Of a DNA stretch of 64,000 nt, positions 19,573 to 29,017 are shown piece by piece; the first letter of the stretch is position 1, and each line of letters starts with the position of its first letter. A program made the translations under genes and the position numbers. The DNA comes from Aquamicrobium sp. LC103 (GTDB taxonomy: Bacteria > Pseudomonadota > Alphaproteobacteria > Rhizobiales > Rhizobiaceae): positions 496,001 through 560,000 of the forward strand of contig NZ_LBCQ02000002.1 of NCBI RefSeq assembly GCF_001014615.2. Reading direction: 5' to 3'. The notes under the pieces were generated by a model. The model was not told the origin of the DNA. It saw only the letters and a list, made by a program, of their open reading frames with translations, and did no database searches.

Positions 19573-21086
19573 TGGCCGCTTCCCAAGGCCGGCTCCAGGA
19601 TCGCCGGCCACTGTCGATCATCGACATCGGATCGAACTCGATCCGTCTGGTGGTGTATGAGGGCGTGGCGCGTTCGCCGACCGTGCTCTTCAACGAGAAG
19701 ATGCTTGCCGGCCTCGGGCGCGGCATCGTCTCCACCGGCCGCCTCGACCCCGAGGCCGTGCAGCGCGCCGTCGGAGAGTTCCGCCGTTTCCGCGCGCTGT
19801 CGGACCAGGCCGGCGCCGAATCGCTCCACGTGATCGCCACCGCCGCCGCGCGCGAGGCGGAGAACGGCATGGATTTCATCCGCCGGGCGGAAGACATCCT
19901 CCGCGCCAAGATCCGCGTTCTCAGCGGCCGCGAGGAAGCCTTCTATTCCGCGCAGGGCATCATCTCGGGCTTCCACCGCGCCGACGGAATCGCCGGTGAC
20001 CTGGGCGGCGGCAGTCTCGAACTGGTCGACGTGTCGGGTCGCGAGATCGGCGACGGCATCACCCTGCCGCTGGGCGGCCTGCGCCTGCAGGACATGGCGA
20101 AGAGCTCGCCGACCGCCGCGATCAAGATCGCCCGGACCGAGCTGCGCCGCGCCAAGCTGCTCGAAGCCGGGCGGGGCAGGGCGTTCTATTGCGTCGGCGG
20201 CACCTGGCGAAACCTGGCGCGACTGCACATGAACACGACCGGCTATCCGCTGAGCGTGATGCACAATTACGAATTCGACGTCGAAAGCTCGGCCGGTTTC
20301 CTGCGGGACGTCGCCAGCGGCGAAATGGACAAGATCAAGGGGCTGGATCGCATCTCCAAGAGCCGCCGCGCGCTTCTGCCTTACGGTGCGACCGTGCTGC
20401 AGGAGATCATCCGCGCCATGAAGCCGTCGAAGATCATCGTCTCGGCGCTGGGCGTGCGCGAGGGCTATCTCTATTCGCTTCTCGACGAGCGGGAGAAGCT
20501 TTCCGATCCGCTCATTTCGGCCGCCGAGGAGCTTGCGATCCTGCGCGCCCGCTCGGTCGCCCATGCGCGCGAGCTGGCGGAATGGACCGGCGAGGCGTTC
20601 AGGGCGTTCGGCCTCGAGGAAACCGGGGACGAGGAGCGCTACCGGCGGGCGGCCTGCCTGCTGGCCGATATCGGCTGGCGCGCGCATCCCGAATATCGCG
20701 GCACGCAGTCGCTCAACATCATCGCCCACGCTTCCTTCATCGGCGTCGACCATCCGGGCAGGGCCTTCATCGCGCTTGCCAATCTCTTCCGCCACGAGGG
20801 CGTGTTCGACGACGCCGTGTCCCCGGAAATGCGGGCCCTTGCCGGTCCGCGCTATGTCGAGCGCGCGCGCATCCTGGGCGCGCTCCTGCGCGTGGTCTAT
20901 CTCTTTTCAGCCTCCATGCCCGGTGTCATGGCGGATCTGAAATGGCGGGACCGGCCAGACGGCGGGCTGTCGCTGGTCGTGCCGCCGCGGCATGCCGCCC
21001 TGATGGGCGAGCGTCCCGACGGGCGCATGTCCCAGCTTTCCAAGGTTCTCGGGCGGCCGATGGAGATCGTGATCGGAGAAGGCTAA
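19569..21086 (+). CDS. ppx: Exopolyphosphatase / Ppx-GppA family phosphatase
   Basis: 505-residue sugar-kinase/Hsp70-fold phosphatase. Phosphate-1 motif is [18 protein letters not shown], the phosphate-2 motif is [15 protein letters not shown], and the C-terminal HD-like helical part starts near residue 310. It hydrolyses polyphosphate (Ppx) or pppGpp (GppA). The start is the ATG at 19569, overlapping the ppk stop; the next codon is also ATG. The longer open frame from 19107 is a shadow of ppk. Confidence 0.92.
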   Translation: MMAASQGRLQDRRPLSIIDIGSNSIRLVVYEGVARSPTVLFNEKMLAGLGRGIVSTGRLDPEAVQRAVGEFRRFRALSDQAGAESLHVIATAAAREAENGMDFIRRAEDILRAKIRVLSGREEAFYSAQGIISGFHRADGIAGDLGGGSLELVDVSGREIGDGITLPLGGLRLQDMAKSSPTAAIKIARTELRRAKLLEAGRGRAFYCVGGTWRNLARLHMNTTGYPLSVMHNYEFDVESSAGFLRDVASGEMDKIKGLDRISKSRRALLPYGATVLQEIIRAMKPSKIIVSALGVREGYLYSLLDEREKLSDPLISAAEELAILRARSVAHARELAEWTGEAFRAFGLEETGDEERYRRAACLLADIGWRAHPEYRGTQSLNIIAHASFIGVDHPGRAFIALANLFRHEGVFDDAVSPEMRALAGPRYVERARILGALLRVVYLFSASMPGVMADLKWRDRPDGGLSLVVPPRHAALMGERPDGRMSQLSKVLGRPMEIVIGEG

Positions 21087-21122
21087 ACTCGGCCGTGTGA
21101 TGATCATGTTCGGGAGGACCGC

Positions 21123-21473
21123 ATGACCGTAAAGCGCATAGTCGCCAATATCGCAGCGCCCGGCCTCGAAGGTGCCAAGGCGTTCTATGGCGACATTCTC
21201 GGCATGGATGTCGTGATGGATCACGGCTGGATCGTGACGTTCGCCTCCGAAGCGAGCACCACACCGCAAATCAGTATCGCGACCGAGGGCGGGTCGGGAA
21301 CGTCGGTGCCCGACCTGTCGATCGAGGTGGACGATCTCGACGATGTTCACCGCAGGATGGTCCAGGCTGGGATGGTCGTCGAATACGGGCCCGCGACGGA
21401 GCCCTGGGGCGTGCGCCGCTTCTACGTGCGCGACCCGTTCGGCCGCCTCGTCAATATTCTCGCCCACGTCTGA
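21123..21473 (+). CDS. VOC superfamily (glyoxalase/bleomycin-resistance-like) protein
   Basis: 116-residue single-domain vicinal oxygen chelate protein: two beta-alpha-beta-beta-beta modules beginning VANIAAPGLEGAKAFYGDILGM and ending RRFYVRDPFGRLVNILAHV. Metal-binding residues fit the fold but do not identify a substrate. It lies 36 bp after ppx with a GGAGG-type site (GGGAGGACCGC) and may share its transcript. Confidence 0.8.
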   Translation: MTVKRIVANIAAPGLEGAKAFYGDILGMDVVMDHGWIVTFASEASTTPQISIATEGGSGTSVPDLSIEVDDLDDVHRRMVQAGMVVEYGPATEPWGVRRFYVRDPFGRLVNILAHV

Positions 21474-21495
21474 AACGCGGGCCGCGAACGGGACG

Positions 21496-22662
21496 TCAGG
21501 TCGATGCCGGAGGGATTTCGAGGACGGCGATCTTGCGCTTGTGAAACTTCAGCGCGATCTCGCCGCGCACCAGGCTGAGTGCCTTTTCGCCGAATACTTC
21601 GCGCCGCCAGCCATGGAGCGCCGGCACGTCGGCATCCTCGCCGGTGGCGGCGATCTTCTCGATGTCGTCGCTTGAGGCGAGCACCTTCGGCGCCACGCCT
21701 TCCTTTTCCGCCACCAGCTTGAGCAGCACCTTGAGCAGTTCGGCCGCGGCACTCGTGCCTTCCGGCTGCTGGGTCATCTTCGGCAGTTTCGGCATGTCTT
21801 CCTTCGGCATGTCGAGCGCTGCATTGACGACCGCGAGCAGTGCGGAAGCGGTGGAGGAACGCTCCCATCCCTTGGGGATCGAGCGCAGCCTGCCGAGCGC
21901 GGCGGCGTCACGCGGTCCCTGCTGGGCGATCTCGTAGATCGTGTCGTCCTTGATGACGCGCCCGCGCGGGACGTTGCGTTCGCGCGCCTCGCGGTCACGC
22001 CACGCGGCGACGGCCTGCACGACGGCGAGCTCCTGCGGCTTCTTCACACGCATCTTGAGCCGCTTCCAGGCGTCGTCGGGATGCGGATCATAGGTCTCGC
22101 GCGCCGTCAGCACGTCCATCTCCTCGTTCAGCCAGTGCGCGCGGTTCTCGCGATCCAGCTCGGCGCCGAGATACTGATAGACCTCGATCAGATAGGTGAC
22201 GTCGGCCAGCGCGTATTCGAGCTGCCGGTCGGAGAGCGGACGATGGCGCCAGTCGGTGAAACGGGAGGATTTGTCGAGCCTCGTTCCGGTCACCCTCTGC
22301 ACCAGCTGGTCGTAGGAAACGCTGTCGCCGAAGCCGCAGACCATGGCGGCGACCTGGGTGTCGAACACCGGATGCGGAATGAGCTCGCCGAGATGGAAGA
22401 TGATCTCGATGTCCTGCCTCGCGGCATGGAAGACCTTCACCACATTCTCGTTCGCCATCAGGTCGAAGAAGGGTTTCAGATCGATGCCGGGCGAAAGCGG
22501 GTCGACCAGGGCGGTCACCCCCGGAGCGGCCATCTGGATCAGGCACAGCTCGGGCCAGAACGTGGTTTCGCGTATGAACTCGGTGTCGACGGTGACGAAC
22601 GCGGATTGCTCCAGCGCGCGGATGGCCGTTTCCAGTTCGTCTTGCCTTGTGATGAGATGCAT
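21496..22662 (-). CDS. rnd: Ribonuclease D
   Basis: 388-residue 3'-5' exoribonuclease that trims tRNA precursors. DEDDy residues are visible: VDTEFIRETTFWPELCLIQ (Exo I), VFHAARQDIEIIFHL (Exo II) and YALADVTYLIEVY (Exo III, with Tyr). An HRDC domain (AAWRDREARERNVPRGRVIKD) follows at residues ~210-290. The ATG at 22662 gives the usual N-terminus MHLITRQDEL and has GGAAG before it; a TTG at 22722 would add 20 unlike residues. Downstream of the MFS gene on the same strand. Confidence 0.93.
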   Translation of the reverse strand: MHLITRQDELETAIRALEQSAFVTVDTEFIRETTFWPELCLIQMAAPGVTALVDPLSPGIDLKPFFDLMANENVVKVFHAARQDIEIIFHLGELIPHPVFDTQVAAMVCGFGDSVSYDQLVQRVTGTRLDKSSRFTDWRHRPLSDRQLEYALADVTYLIEVYQYLGAELDRENRAHWLNEEMDVLTARETYDPHPDDAWKRLKMRVKKPQELAVVQAVAAWRDREARERNVPRGRVIKDDTIYEIAQQGPRDAAALGRLRSIPKGWERSSTASALLAVVNAALDMPKEDMPKLPKMTQQPEGTSAAAELLKVLLKLVAEKEGVAPKVLASSDDIEKIAATGEDADVPALHGWRREVFGEKALSLVRGEIALKFHKRKIAVLEIPPAST

Positions 22663-22740
22663 CAAACTTCCATAAGTGGTAAAATCGTCTGCCTCAATTC
22701 CAGCCGGCTTGTGATCCGTCAACCCTTTTGTGCCGCAGCG

Positions 22741-24021
22741 TCATCTCTCCCCGTCGCCATTTTTCCGCTCGCTTGCGCGCTGGGCGAGGCGTGCGAAGAC
22801 CGGCGAGGTGCGAAGCAGCGCGGTAAAACGGCCGCGCTGCGATTTCGGCACGGGCCCTCGGATGCGCATGCGATAGGCGGTCATGGCCACGAAAATGGCA
22901 TAGACCGCGCTGGAGAAGACGAAGAGCGCCGACAGCCCGTATTGCTCCATCAGCAGCGAGGACGCGAGCGGACCGATCACCGCGCCGATGGAATAGAAGA
23001 ACATCAGCACGGCGGCGATCTTGACGAATTCTCCCTTGCCGGCGTTGTCGTTGGCATGGGCGGCCGCCAGCGAATAGAGCGGCAGCGCGAAGGCCGCGAA
23101 GATCGTCACCAGCACGAAATTGGCGATGCGGTCGCTGCCGGCGAAAAGCGCGATGACGATGCCGGTCACCATGGCGCAGCCGGAGGAGATCAGCAGCACC
23201 ATGCGCCGGTCCCAACGGTCCGACAGCGAGCCCAGCGGATATTGCAGGGCGACGCCGCCGATGACGCCGAGGCTGATGAAGATCGCGACGTCGCTGACCG
23301 AAAGGCCGATCCCTTGCGCATAGATCGGGCCGACGAGGCGGAAGGCGCTGTTCGTGAGGCCCGCGACGAGACTTGCCGCGCAGGCGACCGGCGAGAGGCG
23401 CCAAACGCCCCAAACGTCGAGCGCGACCTCGCTCGGCGGCTGCGGGTTGGAGCGGTCGCCGAGCGAGACCGGCACGAGCGAAAGCGTGATCATGATCGCC
23501 ATGACGCCGAAGATGACGAAGCCGTCGGTGCCGAAAAGCGGGATCATGAACTGGGAAAGCGTGACCGAGCCGAGGTCGATGATGCGGTAGACGGCGAGCG
23601 CGCGGGCACGGCCTTCATTGCCGATGCCGGAATTGATCCAGCTTTCCATCACGGTGAAGAGGCCGGAGAAGCAGAAGCCGACGATGAAGCGCAGCACGAT
23701 CCAGACGACCGGGTCGACGACGAGAACGAGCATCAGCGTCATCGAGGCGGCGATCGCGGCGAGTGCCGCGAAGACGCGGATATGGCCGACCGCGCGCAGC
23801 ATGTGGGTGATCACCATGCAGCCGAAGAAGAAGCCGGCGAAATAGGACGCGCCCATGAAACCGATGAGGAACGGCGAGAACCCTTCCTGTGCGCCGCGCA
23901 GCGCGATCAGCGTGCCCTGGAGCCCGTTTCCCGCGAGCAGGATGCCGGCCGCCGTCAGGATCGGGTAGAGTGGTCGCAGGCTTTGCATAGGACCGGAGAT
24001 TTTCGGGCGTTGGAAGCCCAT
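22741..24021 (-). CDS. MFS permease (YcaD-like)
   Basis: 426-residue major facilitator with 12 predicted helices. Family cues: the first helix LYPILTAAGILLAGNGLQGTL, the cytoplasmic loop SLSDRWDRRMVLLIS between helices, and a second half that starts near residue 210. The pattern resembles the YcaD/UMF-like group; no substrate can be assigned. It precedes rnd by about 78 bp on the same strand. The far (5') side faces the parDE genes. Confidence 0.82.
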   Translation of the reverse strand: MGFQRPKISGPMQSLRPLYPILTAAGILLAGNGLQGTLIALRGAQEGFSPFLIGFMGASYFAGFFFGCMVITHMLRAVGHIRVFAALAAIAASMTLMLVLVVDPVVWIVLRFIVGFCFSGLFTVMESWINSGIGNEGRARALAVYRIIDLGSVTLSQFMIPLFGTDGFVIFGVMAIMITLSLVPVSLGDRSNPQPPSEVALDVWGVWRLSPVACAASLVAGLTNSAFRLVGPIYAQGIGLSVSDVAIFISLGVIGGVALQYPLGSLSDRWDRRMVLLISSGCAMVTGIVIALFAGSDRIANFVLVTIFAAFALPLYSLAAAHANDNAGKGEFVKIAAVLMFFYSIGAVIGPLASSLLMEQYGLSALFVFSSAVYAIFVAMTAYRMRIRGPVPKSQRGRFTALLRTSPVFARLAQRASERKNGDGER

Positions 24022-24126
24022 CTATAGGATGCGCCGGCAAACGAGGCTACCGGCAGTTTCCGCCGCATTGTGGTCCACGGCGGCCGGCGGGCGAGGGCGG
24101 ATCTCCTTGCCTGACGGGTGGCTATT

Positions 24127-24149
24127 CCTTATCTTCGGGAACGCTAAGG
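24127..24149. promoter_or_regulatory. Weak inverted repeat before parD
   Basis: CCTTA-N13-TAAGG, whose right arm is part of the ribosome-binding site AAGGAG. It may be a ParD operator but is short. Confidence 0.25.
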
Positions 24150-24159
24150 AGCGCGTGAC

Positions 24160-24417
24160 ATGGCGACCGTGACCGTATCAGTGCCGGACCAGATCAAGGA
24201 ATGGATCGACGCGCAGGTGCGCGAAGGGCAGTTCTCCAGTTCGGGCGACTATATCAGCGAGCTGGTTCGCCGCGACCGCGACCATGACGAACGCCTCGCC
24301 GAACTCCGCCGCATCGTTGCCGAGGGGCTGGAGAGCGGGATCAGCACGATGACGTTCGAAGAACGCATCGCGGAAGGAAACCGGATCGCGCGCGAGCGTG
24401 GTTTGCTGCGTGACTAA
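24160..24417 (+). CDS. ParD family antitoxin
   Basis: 85-residue antitoxin. N-terminal MATVTVSVPDQIKEWIDAQVREGQFSSSGDYISELVRRD is a ribbon-helix-helix DNA-binding domain of the ParD/CopG type; the C-terminal half (IRARERGLLRD) would wrap the toxin. The AAGGAG site at 24146 decides the start. Expected to repress its own promoter with the toxin. The stop TAA lies inside the beginning of parE. Confidence 0.88.
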   Translation: MATVTVSVPDQIKEWIDAQVREGQFSSSGDYISELVRRDRDHDERLAELRRIVAEGLESGISTMTFEERIAEGNRIARERGLLRD

Positions 24418-24721
24418 GTTCCGGCTGTCCGCGAGAGCAAACCAGAATTTGATCGACATTTATGTCTACGGACTTGAGAGGTTCGGCCCGATTCAGGCGG
24501 TCGAATATCAGAAGGAATTGGAGGACTGCTTTGCCATGCTGACGCGGCATCCGCGCATCGGCCGTCTTTCGAGCACGATAGCGCCCGGGCTTCGGCGCCA
24601 CGAGCATGGCAGCCATGTGATCCTGTACCAGGAAGAGATCGGGGGCTGCTCATCGTCGCCGTCGTCCACGGCCGCAGCATTCGCGGGCTGGAGATTTAGC
24701 CCGCCGCGCCCTTTACCTTGA
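24410..24721 (+). pseudogene. ParE toxin with a single-base frameshift
   Basis: RelE/ParE-fold toxin, start probably GTG 24410, overlapping parD by 8 bp. The read is normal through MTKFRLSARANQNLIDIYVYGLERFG to HEHGSHVILYQEEIGG at about residue 80. There the frame leaves the family and continues as CSSSPSSTAAAF. Adding one G to the G5 tract at 24641-24645 restores GLLIVAVVHGRSIRGLEI and a stop at 24697-24699, giving a 96-residue canonical ParE. So either the toxin lost its last strand and helix or this is a homopolymer sequencing error. ParE proteins typically poison DNA gyrase; the shifted tail probably inactivates it. Confidence 0.8.
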
Positions 24722-24823
24722 CAAATCATGGCTCGCATGCGCTTTTCGCGCGGATTTTCGAGGCTGCCGTTCTATCGAGTGCCGGCCTCTCGCGAAGCTT
24801 CAGGACAATTGGAAGACTATCCC

Positions 24824-26614
24824 ATGCACCGTTATCGCAGCCATACCTGCGCTCAACTCAGAAAATCGGACGTCGGTTCGTCCGTCCGCCTCTCGGGCTG
24901 GGTTCACCGCGTGCGCGACCATGGCGGCCTGCTGTTCATCGACCTGCGCGATCATTACGGCCTGACGCAGATCGTCGCCGACCCGGATTCGCCCTGCTTC
25001 AAGACCGCCGAGACCGTTCGCGGCGAATGGGTCATCTGCGTCGACGGCGAGGTCAAGGCGCGCACCGCCGAGACCGTCAATGCGAACCTGCCGACCGGCG
25101 AGATCGAGATTTTCGCGCGCGACATGGAAGTGCTGTCGGCGGCCAAGGAGCTGCCGCTTCCTGTCTTCGGCGAGCCGGACTATCCGGAAGACATCCGCCT
25201 GAAATATCGTTTCCTCGACCTGCGCCGCGAGACGCTGCACAAGAACATCGTCATGCGCACCAGGATCATCGCCGAGATGCGCCGACGCATGGCGGAGACG
25301 GGCTTCACCGAATATTCGACGCCGATTCTCACGGCGTCGAGCCCGGAAGGCGCGCGCGACTTCCTCGTGCCCTCGCGTATCCATGCCGGCAAGTTCTACG
25401 CGCTGCCGCAGGCGCCGCAGGTCTACAAGCAGTTGATCATGGTGTCGGGCTTCGACCGCTATTTCCAGATCGCGCCGTGCTTCCGCGACGAGGACCCGCG
25501 CGCCGACCGCCTGCCGGGCGAGTTCTACCAGCTCGACCTCGAAATGAGCTTCGTGGAGCAGGAGGACGTGCTCTCGACCGTCGAGCCGGTGATGCGCGGC
25601 GTGTTCGAGACCTTCGCCGACGGCAAGCCGGTGACGCGGGAATTCCCGCGCATTCCCTACGACGTCGCCATGCGCAAATATGGCTCCGACAAGCCGGACC
25701 TGCGCAACCCGATCGTCATGGAGGAGGTGTCGGAGCATTTCCGCGGCTCCGGCTTCAAGGTCTTCGCCAACATCCTCGCCAATGACGCCAAGGCGGAAGT
25801 CTGGGCGATCCCGGCCAAGACCGGCGGCTCGCGCGCCTTCTGCGACCGCATGAACTCATGGGCGCAGGGCGAGGGGCAGCCCGGCCTCGGCTACATCTTC
25901 TGGCGCAAGGAGGGCGACAAGCTCGAGGGCGCCGGTCCGATCGCCAAGAACATCGGCGAGGAGCGCACCGACGCGATCCGTACCCAGCTCGGCCTGGAGG
26001 ACGGCGACGCCTGCTTCTTCGTCGCCGGCGATCCGAAGAAGTTCGCCGGTTTCGCCGGTGCCGCGCGCACGCGCGCCGGCGAGGAGTTGAACCTCGTCGA
26101 CCGCGACCGTTTCGAGCTGTGCTGGATCGTCGACTTCCCGTTCTTCGAGTGGAACGAGGACGAGAAGAAGATCGATTTCGGCCACAACCCGTTCTCCATG
26201 CCGCAGGGCGGCATCGATGCGCTGGAAGGCCAGGATCCGCTGACAATCAAGGCGTTCCAGTACGACCTCGTCTGCAACGGCTTCGAGATCTCGTCGGGCG
26301 GCATCCGCAACCATCTTCCCGAGACGATGGTCAAGGCGTTCGAGATCGTCGGCTTCAGCCGCGACGACGTGGAGGAGCGTTTCGGCGGCCTCTACCGCGC
26401 GTTCCAGTACGGCGCGCCGCCGCATGGCGGCATGGCGGCGGGCATCGACCGCGTGGTGATGCTGCTCTGCGGGGCGAAGAACCTGCGCGAGATCACGATG
26501 TTCCCGATGAACCAGCAGGCGCAGGATCTGCTGATGAACGCGCCTTCCGATGCCTCTGCGCAGCAATTGCGCGAGCTGCATCTTCGTACGGTGGCGCCGA
26601 AGAAGGACGACTGA
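24824..26614 (+). CDS. aspS: Aspartyl-tRNA synthetase
   Basis: 596-residue class II synthetase. OB-fold anticodon domain ([24 protein letters not shown]) at residues ~20-130, motif 2 [22 protein letters not shown], the GAD insertion at ~290-410 and motif 3 [16 protein letters not shown]. It is the bacterial-type enzyme, often non-discriminating when gatCAB is present. Start at ATG 24824, the first residues [13 protein letters not shown] being typical; a longer frame begins at 24728. Confidence 0.97.
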   Translation: MHRYRSHTCAQLRKSDVGSSVRLSGWVHRVRDHGGLLFIDLRDHYGLTQIVADPDSPCFKTAETVRGEWVICVDGEVKARTAETVNANLPTGEIEIFARDMEVLSAAKELPLPVFGEPDYPEDIRLKYRFLDLRRETLHKNIVMRTRIIAEMRRRMAETGFTEYSTPILTASSPEGARDFLVPSRIHAGKFYALPQAPQVYKQLIMVSGFDRYFQIAPCFRDEDPRADRLPGEFYQLDLEMSFVEQEDVLSTVEPVMRGVFETFADGKPVTREFPRIPYDVAMRKYGSDKPDLRNPIVMEEVSEHFRGSGFKVFANILANDAKAEVWAIPAKTGGSRAFCDRMNSWAQGEGQPGLGYIFWRKEGDKLEGAGPIAKNIGEERTDAIRTQLGLEDGDACFFVAGDPKKFAGFAGAARTRAGEELNLVDRDRFELCWIVDFPFFEWNEDEKKIDFGHNPFSMPQGGIDALEGQDPLTIKAFQYDLVCNGFEISSGGIRNHLPETMVKAFEIVGFSRDDVEERFGGLYRAFQYGAPPHGGMAAGIDRVVMLLCGAKNLREITMFPMNQQAQDLLMNAPSDASAQQLRELHLRTVAPKKDD

Positions 26615-26615
26615 C

Positions 26616-27323
26616 ATGGCCGGCGCGCCGGAAGCTTCCGCCCCGGCGCGTCCTGTCCGCATCCTGGTCACGGGCTTTTCCGTCTTTCCCGGGGCGCCGG
26701 TGAATCCCACCGAGGCGCTCGCCCGCATCCTTCATGACGAGCCGCCCACGGGCGAGGGGATCGAGGCGTTCCGCGCCGACGTGCTCGCGGTCGAATATGC
26801 GACGATCCAGGACCGGCTTTCGGCGATCGGCCGCGAATTCCTGCCCGACATCGTGATCCATTTCGGTCTCGCGCGCGAATGTTCGGGCTTCAGGCTGGAG
26901 CGTGTCGCGCGTAACAGTCATGCCGAGGCGCGGCCGGACCAGTCCGGCCACATGCCAGACGCGGCGCTGATCTGCGCAGGACCCGACATCTTGCCGTCGA
27001 CGCTGCCGCTGGATCGGATCGCCGAACGCCTCGCCTTGGCCGGCCTGCCGGTCGAATGGTCCGACGACGCCGGCGGCTATCTGTGCAACACCGTCATGAC
27101 GCTGTCGCTCGCCTATGCCTGCGACGGGCTGCGTCCGGTCATGTCCGGCTTCGTTCACGTGCCGCCGCTGAAGGAGGCCGAGCCGGAAAATCCGCACGCC
27201 ATGGGCATAGACGATCTCGTCGCCGGCGCCCGGCTGATCATCGATGCCAGCGTCGCAGCCTGGGCTGAAAAGCCGAATCCCCGAGATCGGCAACGAAGCC
27301 TACTGCCACGACATCGTTCCTGA
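26616..27323 (+). CDS. pcp: Pyroglutamyl-peptidase (peptidase C15)
   Basis: Removes N-terminal pyroglutamate from peptides. Family landmarks: ILVTGFSVFPGAPVNPTEA, the catalytic Glu in GFRLERVARNSH, the catalytic Cys in GGYLCNTVMTLSLAY and the catalytic His in GFVHVPPLKE, all present. Typical proteins end near residue 215. Here the last ~16 residues (PNPRDRQRSLLPRHRS) look foreign because the gene runs into a truncated SRPBCC gene in another frame. Core looks complete, so it may be active. Starts 1 bp after the aspS stop (26612-26614). Confidence 0.85.
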   Translation: MAGAPEASAPARPVRILVTGFSVFPGAPVNPTEALARILHDEPPTGEGIEAFRADVLAVEYATIQDRLSAIGREFLPDIVIHFGLARECSGFRLERVARNSHAEARPDQSGHMPDAALICAGPDILPSTLPLDRIAERLALAGLPVEWSDDAGGYLCNTVMTLSLAYACDGLRPVMSGFVHVPPLKEAEPENPHAMGIDDLVAGARLIIDASVAAWAEKPNPRDRQRSLLPRHRS

Positions 27324-27540
27324 TCGCCGCATCGTGGTTTCCTATCGGATGGCGATCGGCGGCGAGCTGATGTCCGTGTCTCTCGCGACCATTCTGCTGT
27401 CGCCCACGCAAGGCGGCATGCTGCTCACCTATACCGAGCAGGCCGCCTTCTTCGACGGTGCTCCGGATGGGGTGAAGAATCGGGAGGAGGGCTGGCGCGA
27501 ACTGTTCGAGCGGCTCGCGGCGGAGTTGGAGACGGCCTGA
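27244..27540 (+). pseudogene. SRPBCC/AHSA1 protein, C-terminal half only
   Basis: The frame encodes EIGNEAYCHDIVPDRRIVVSYRMAIGGELMSVSLATILL, TYTEQAAFFDG and the C-terminal helix GWRELFERLAAELE. These are the second half of an AHSA1-type SRPBCC (START-like) protein of about 150-160 residues. The N-terminal half is missing, and the frame instead overlaps the 3' end of pcp by 80 bp. The junction is near 27275-27290. Most simply a deletion fused the 3' part of this gene to the 3' part of pcp. A reading as a short functional protein is unlikely. Confidence 0.7.
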
Positions 27541-27560
27541 GCCCCTCGTTCGAACAGGAG

Positions 27561-27586
27561 AAAGGCCCGGCGTCGACCGGGCCTTT
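27561..27586. terminator. Bidirectional terminator
   Basis: Perfect 10-bp inverted repeat AAAGGCCCGG-CGTCGA-CCGGGCCTTT, followed by TTCC on the plus strand and preceded by A's that give T's on the minus strand. It separates the convergent SRPBCC remnant and the gene at 27611. Confidence 0.85.
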
Positions 27587-27610
27587 TCCTTTCAAGGTCG
27601 AGGGTGAGGC

Positions 27611-28795
27611 TCAGTCGTTCGCCGTGACGTTCACACCGAGCGTCTTGGTCAGTTCCTGCGGTGCCGACATGGCACCGGCCATGATCAACGCGAACGGCAC
27701 CGGTTCCTCCGGCGCGGCGGTGACGCGCAGGCTCTTCGGATCGTCCAGGAACGTGGACACCGCCGAGGCGACCATCTTGGTCAGGTCCGGATTGTTGAGC
27801 TGCGCCATCACGAAGGGCAGCACCGCCTTCGCCTGGTTGGCGACGTTCGACGGCGTGGTGCCCTGCTGCTTCGCGGCGTAGTCGAGCAGTTTTCCGGTCA
27901 GCGAATCGTCGGCGAATGTGATCTCCGCGCGATGGAAATTGAGCTGCTGCAGCAGCCCGAGCATGGCCAGCCCTTGCGCGGAATTGTCCTCGCCCTCGGG
28001 GCTTTCCGCCATTTGCTGCTGCAACTCGCGTAGCGACTTGACGAAATCGGTCGTGTAGCCGCCGAGATCGAAGGAGAGCCCGAGCGTTCCCGCGTCGTTC
28101 ACCGTGACGTCGTATTGCGACAGCTCCATGCGCCCATCGCTGGCGCGCCAGCTTCCCGCCATCTGGAAGTCGCCGGTCAGGGTCTGGTATCCGAGCGCCT
28201 CGATCACCGCCTTGGAATTCGGGTCGTCCACGATGGAGAGATCGACGTTGAAATTGCGGGCATTGCCGATGAAGCTCATCGGGCCGTCGCCGACCGGTTC
28301 CGTCACCTCGACGCGCAGGTCGTCCATGGTGAAGATGTCGGTGCCGTCGATCGTGAACGCCGCCTTCGCCATGTCGGCGGTCTTGTAGAAGAGGAAGCCG
28401 CCGAACCTGTCGATTTCGGCTTCGTTCGGCAGGATGACGTCGGTCATCGAGATGCCGTCCAGCGCGAGCGAACCCTCGTCGCCGCCGAATTTGTACTGCG
28501 GCAGGGTGATTTCGGCGATGCGGTAGCCTTGGTCGATCTCGCCGATGCCCTTCAATTGGACATCGCCCACGACCGCCGTCTCCTCACCGGCCTTCGCCGT
28601 CACGCCGACGAGCTCGACGTCGGAGCCGGAGATCCTGGCGTCCTGCCAGTCGAGCACGATGCCCTGGCCGACGGTGAGCTCCTTCAGCCGATCGAGCGCG
28701 CCGTCGACATTCTGCGCCTGAGCCGCCTGCAGCGGCAGCGCGGCCATGAGACCGCATGCGGCGAGCAATTTGGATTGTCCAAGCACTGAGTTCAT
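27611..28795 (-). CDS. Secreted protein of unknown function
   Basis: 394-residue protein with a Sec signal peptide (MNSVLGQSKLLAACGLMAALPLQAAQA, cleavage near residue 27). The rest is beta-rich and acidic, with repeated blocks such as VELVGVTAKAGEETAVVGDVQLKGI and MELSQYDVTVNDAGTLGLSFDL, suggestive of a periplasmic beta-repeat (AsmA/LPS-transport-like) architecture; there is no catalytic motif. Conserved rhizobial hypothetical. The long upstream extension to 29281 is rejected because it lies before the signal peptide. Faces parC divergently across ~220 bp. Confidence 0.75.
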   Translation of the reverse strand: MNSVLGQSKLLAACGLMAALPLQAAQAQNVDGALDRLKELTVGQGIVLDWQDARISGSDVELVGVTAKAGEETAVVGDVQLKGIGEIDQGYRIAEITLPQYKFGGDEGSLALDGISMTDVILPNEAEIDRFGGFLFYKTADMAKAAFTIDGTDIFTMDDLRVEVTEPVGDGPMSFIGNARNFNVDLSIVDDPNSKAVIEALGYQTLTGDFQMAGSWRASDGRMELSQYDVTVNDAGTLGLSFDLGGYTTDFVKSLRELQQQMAESPEGEDNSAQGLAMLGLLQQLNFHRAEITFADDSLTGKLLDYAAKQQGTTPSNVANQAKAVLPFVMAQLNNPDLTKMVASAVSTFLDDPKSLRVTAAPEEPVPFALIMAGAMSAPQELTKTLGVNVTAND

Positions 28796-29017
28796 TGCGA
28801 TCCCTGTTGTGTATCTCGTTTCCCCAGCCCTTACGCCGAAGATAAAGACCGGAAAATAAGGTGGCGGCAAGGAGGCGTGGAAAGAAAGCCGGTTTTCACC
28901 GAAAAATCGGTTGAACCTCTTCCGCCGGCAACCTGAAGATGAATGTATCCGAGTTATGGACAATACCGGGACAATGCGCCTCTTGCCGCGAATCGCCCTC
29001 TCGGATAACCGGAACTC

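Noticed and set aside
17131-19611. 826-aa minus-strand open frame opposite ppk
   Set aside because: High-GC antisense shadow of a certain gene; composition rich in Arg, His, Asp, no domain.
22081-24027. 648-aa plus-strand frame opposite rnd and the MFS gene
   Set aside because: Antisense shadow, no conserved motif.
24728-25785. 355-aa plus-strand frame in another phase across aspS (and 24800-25738 on minus)
   Set aside because: Shadows of aspS.
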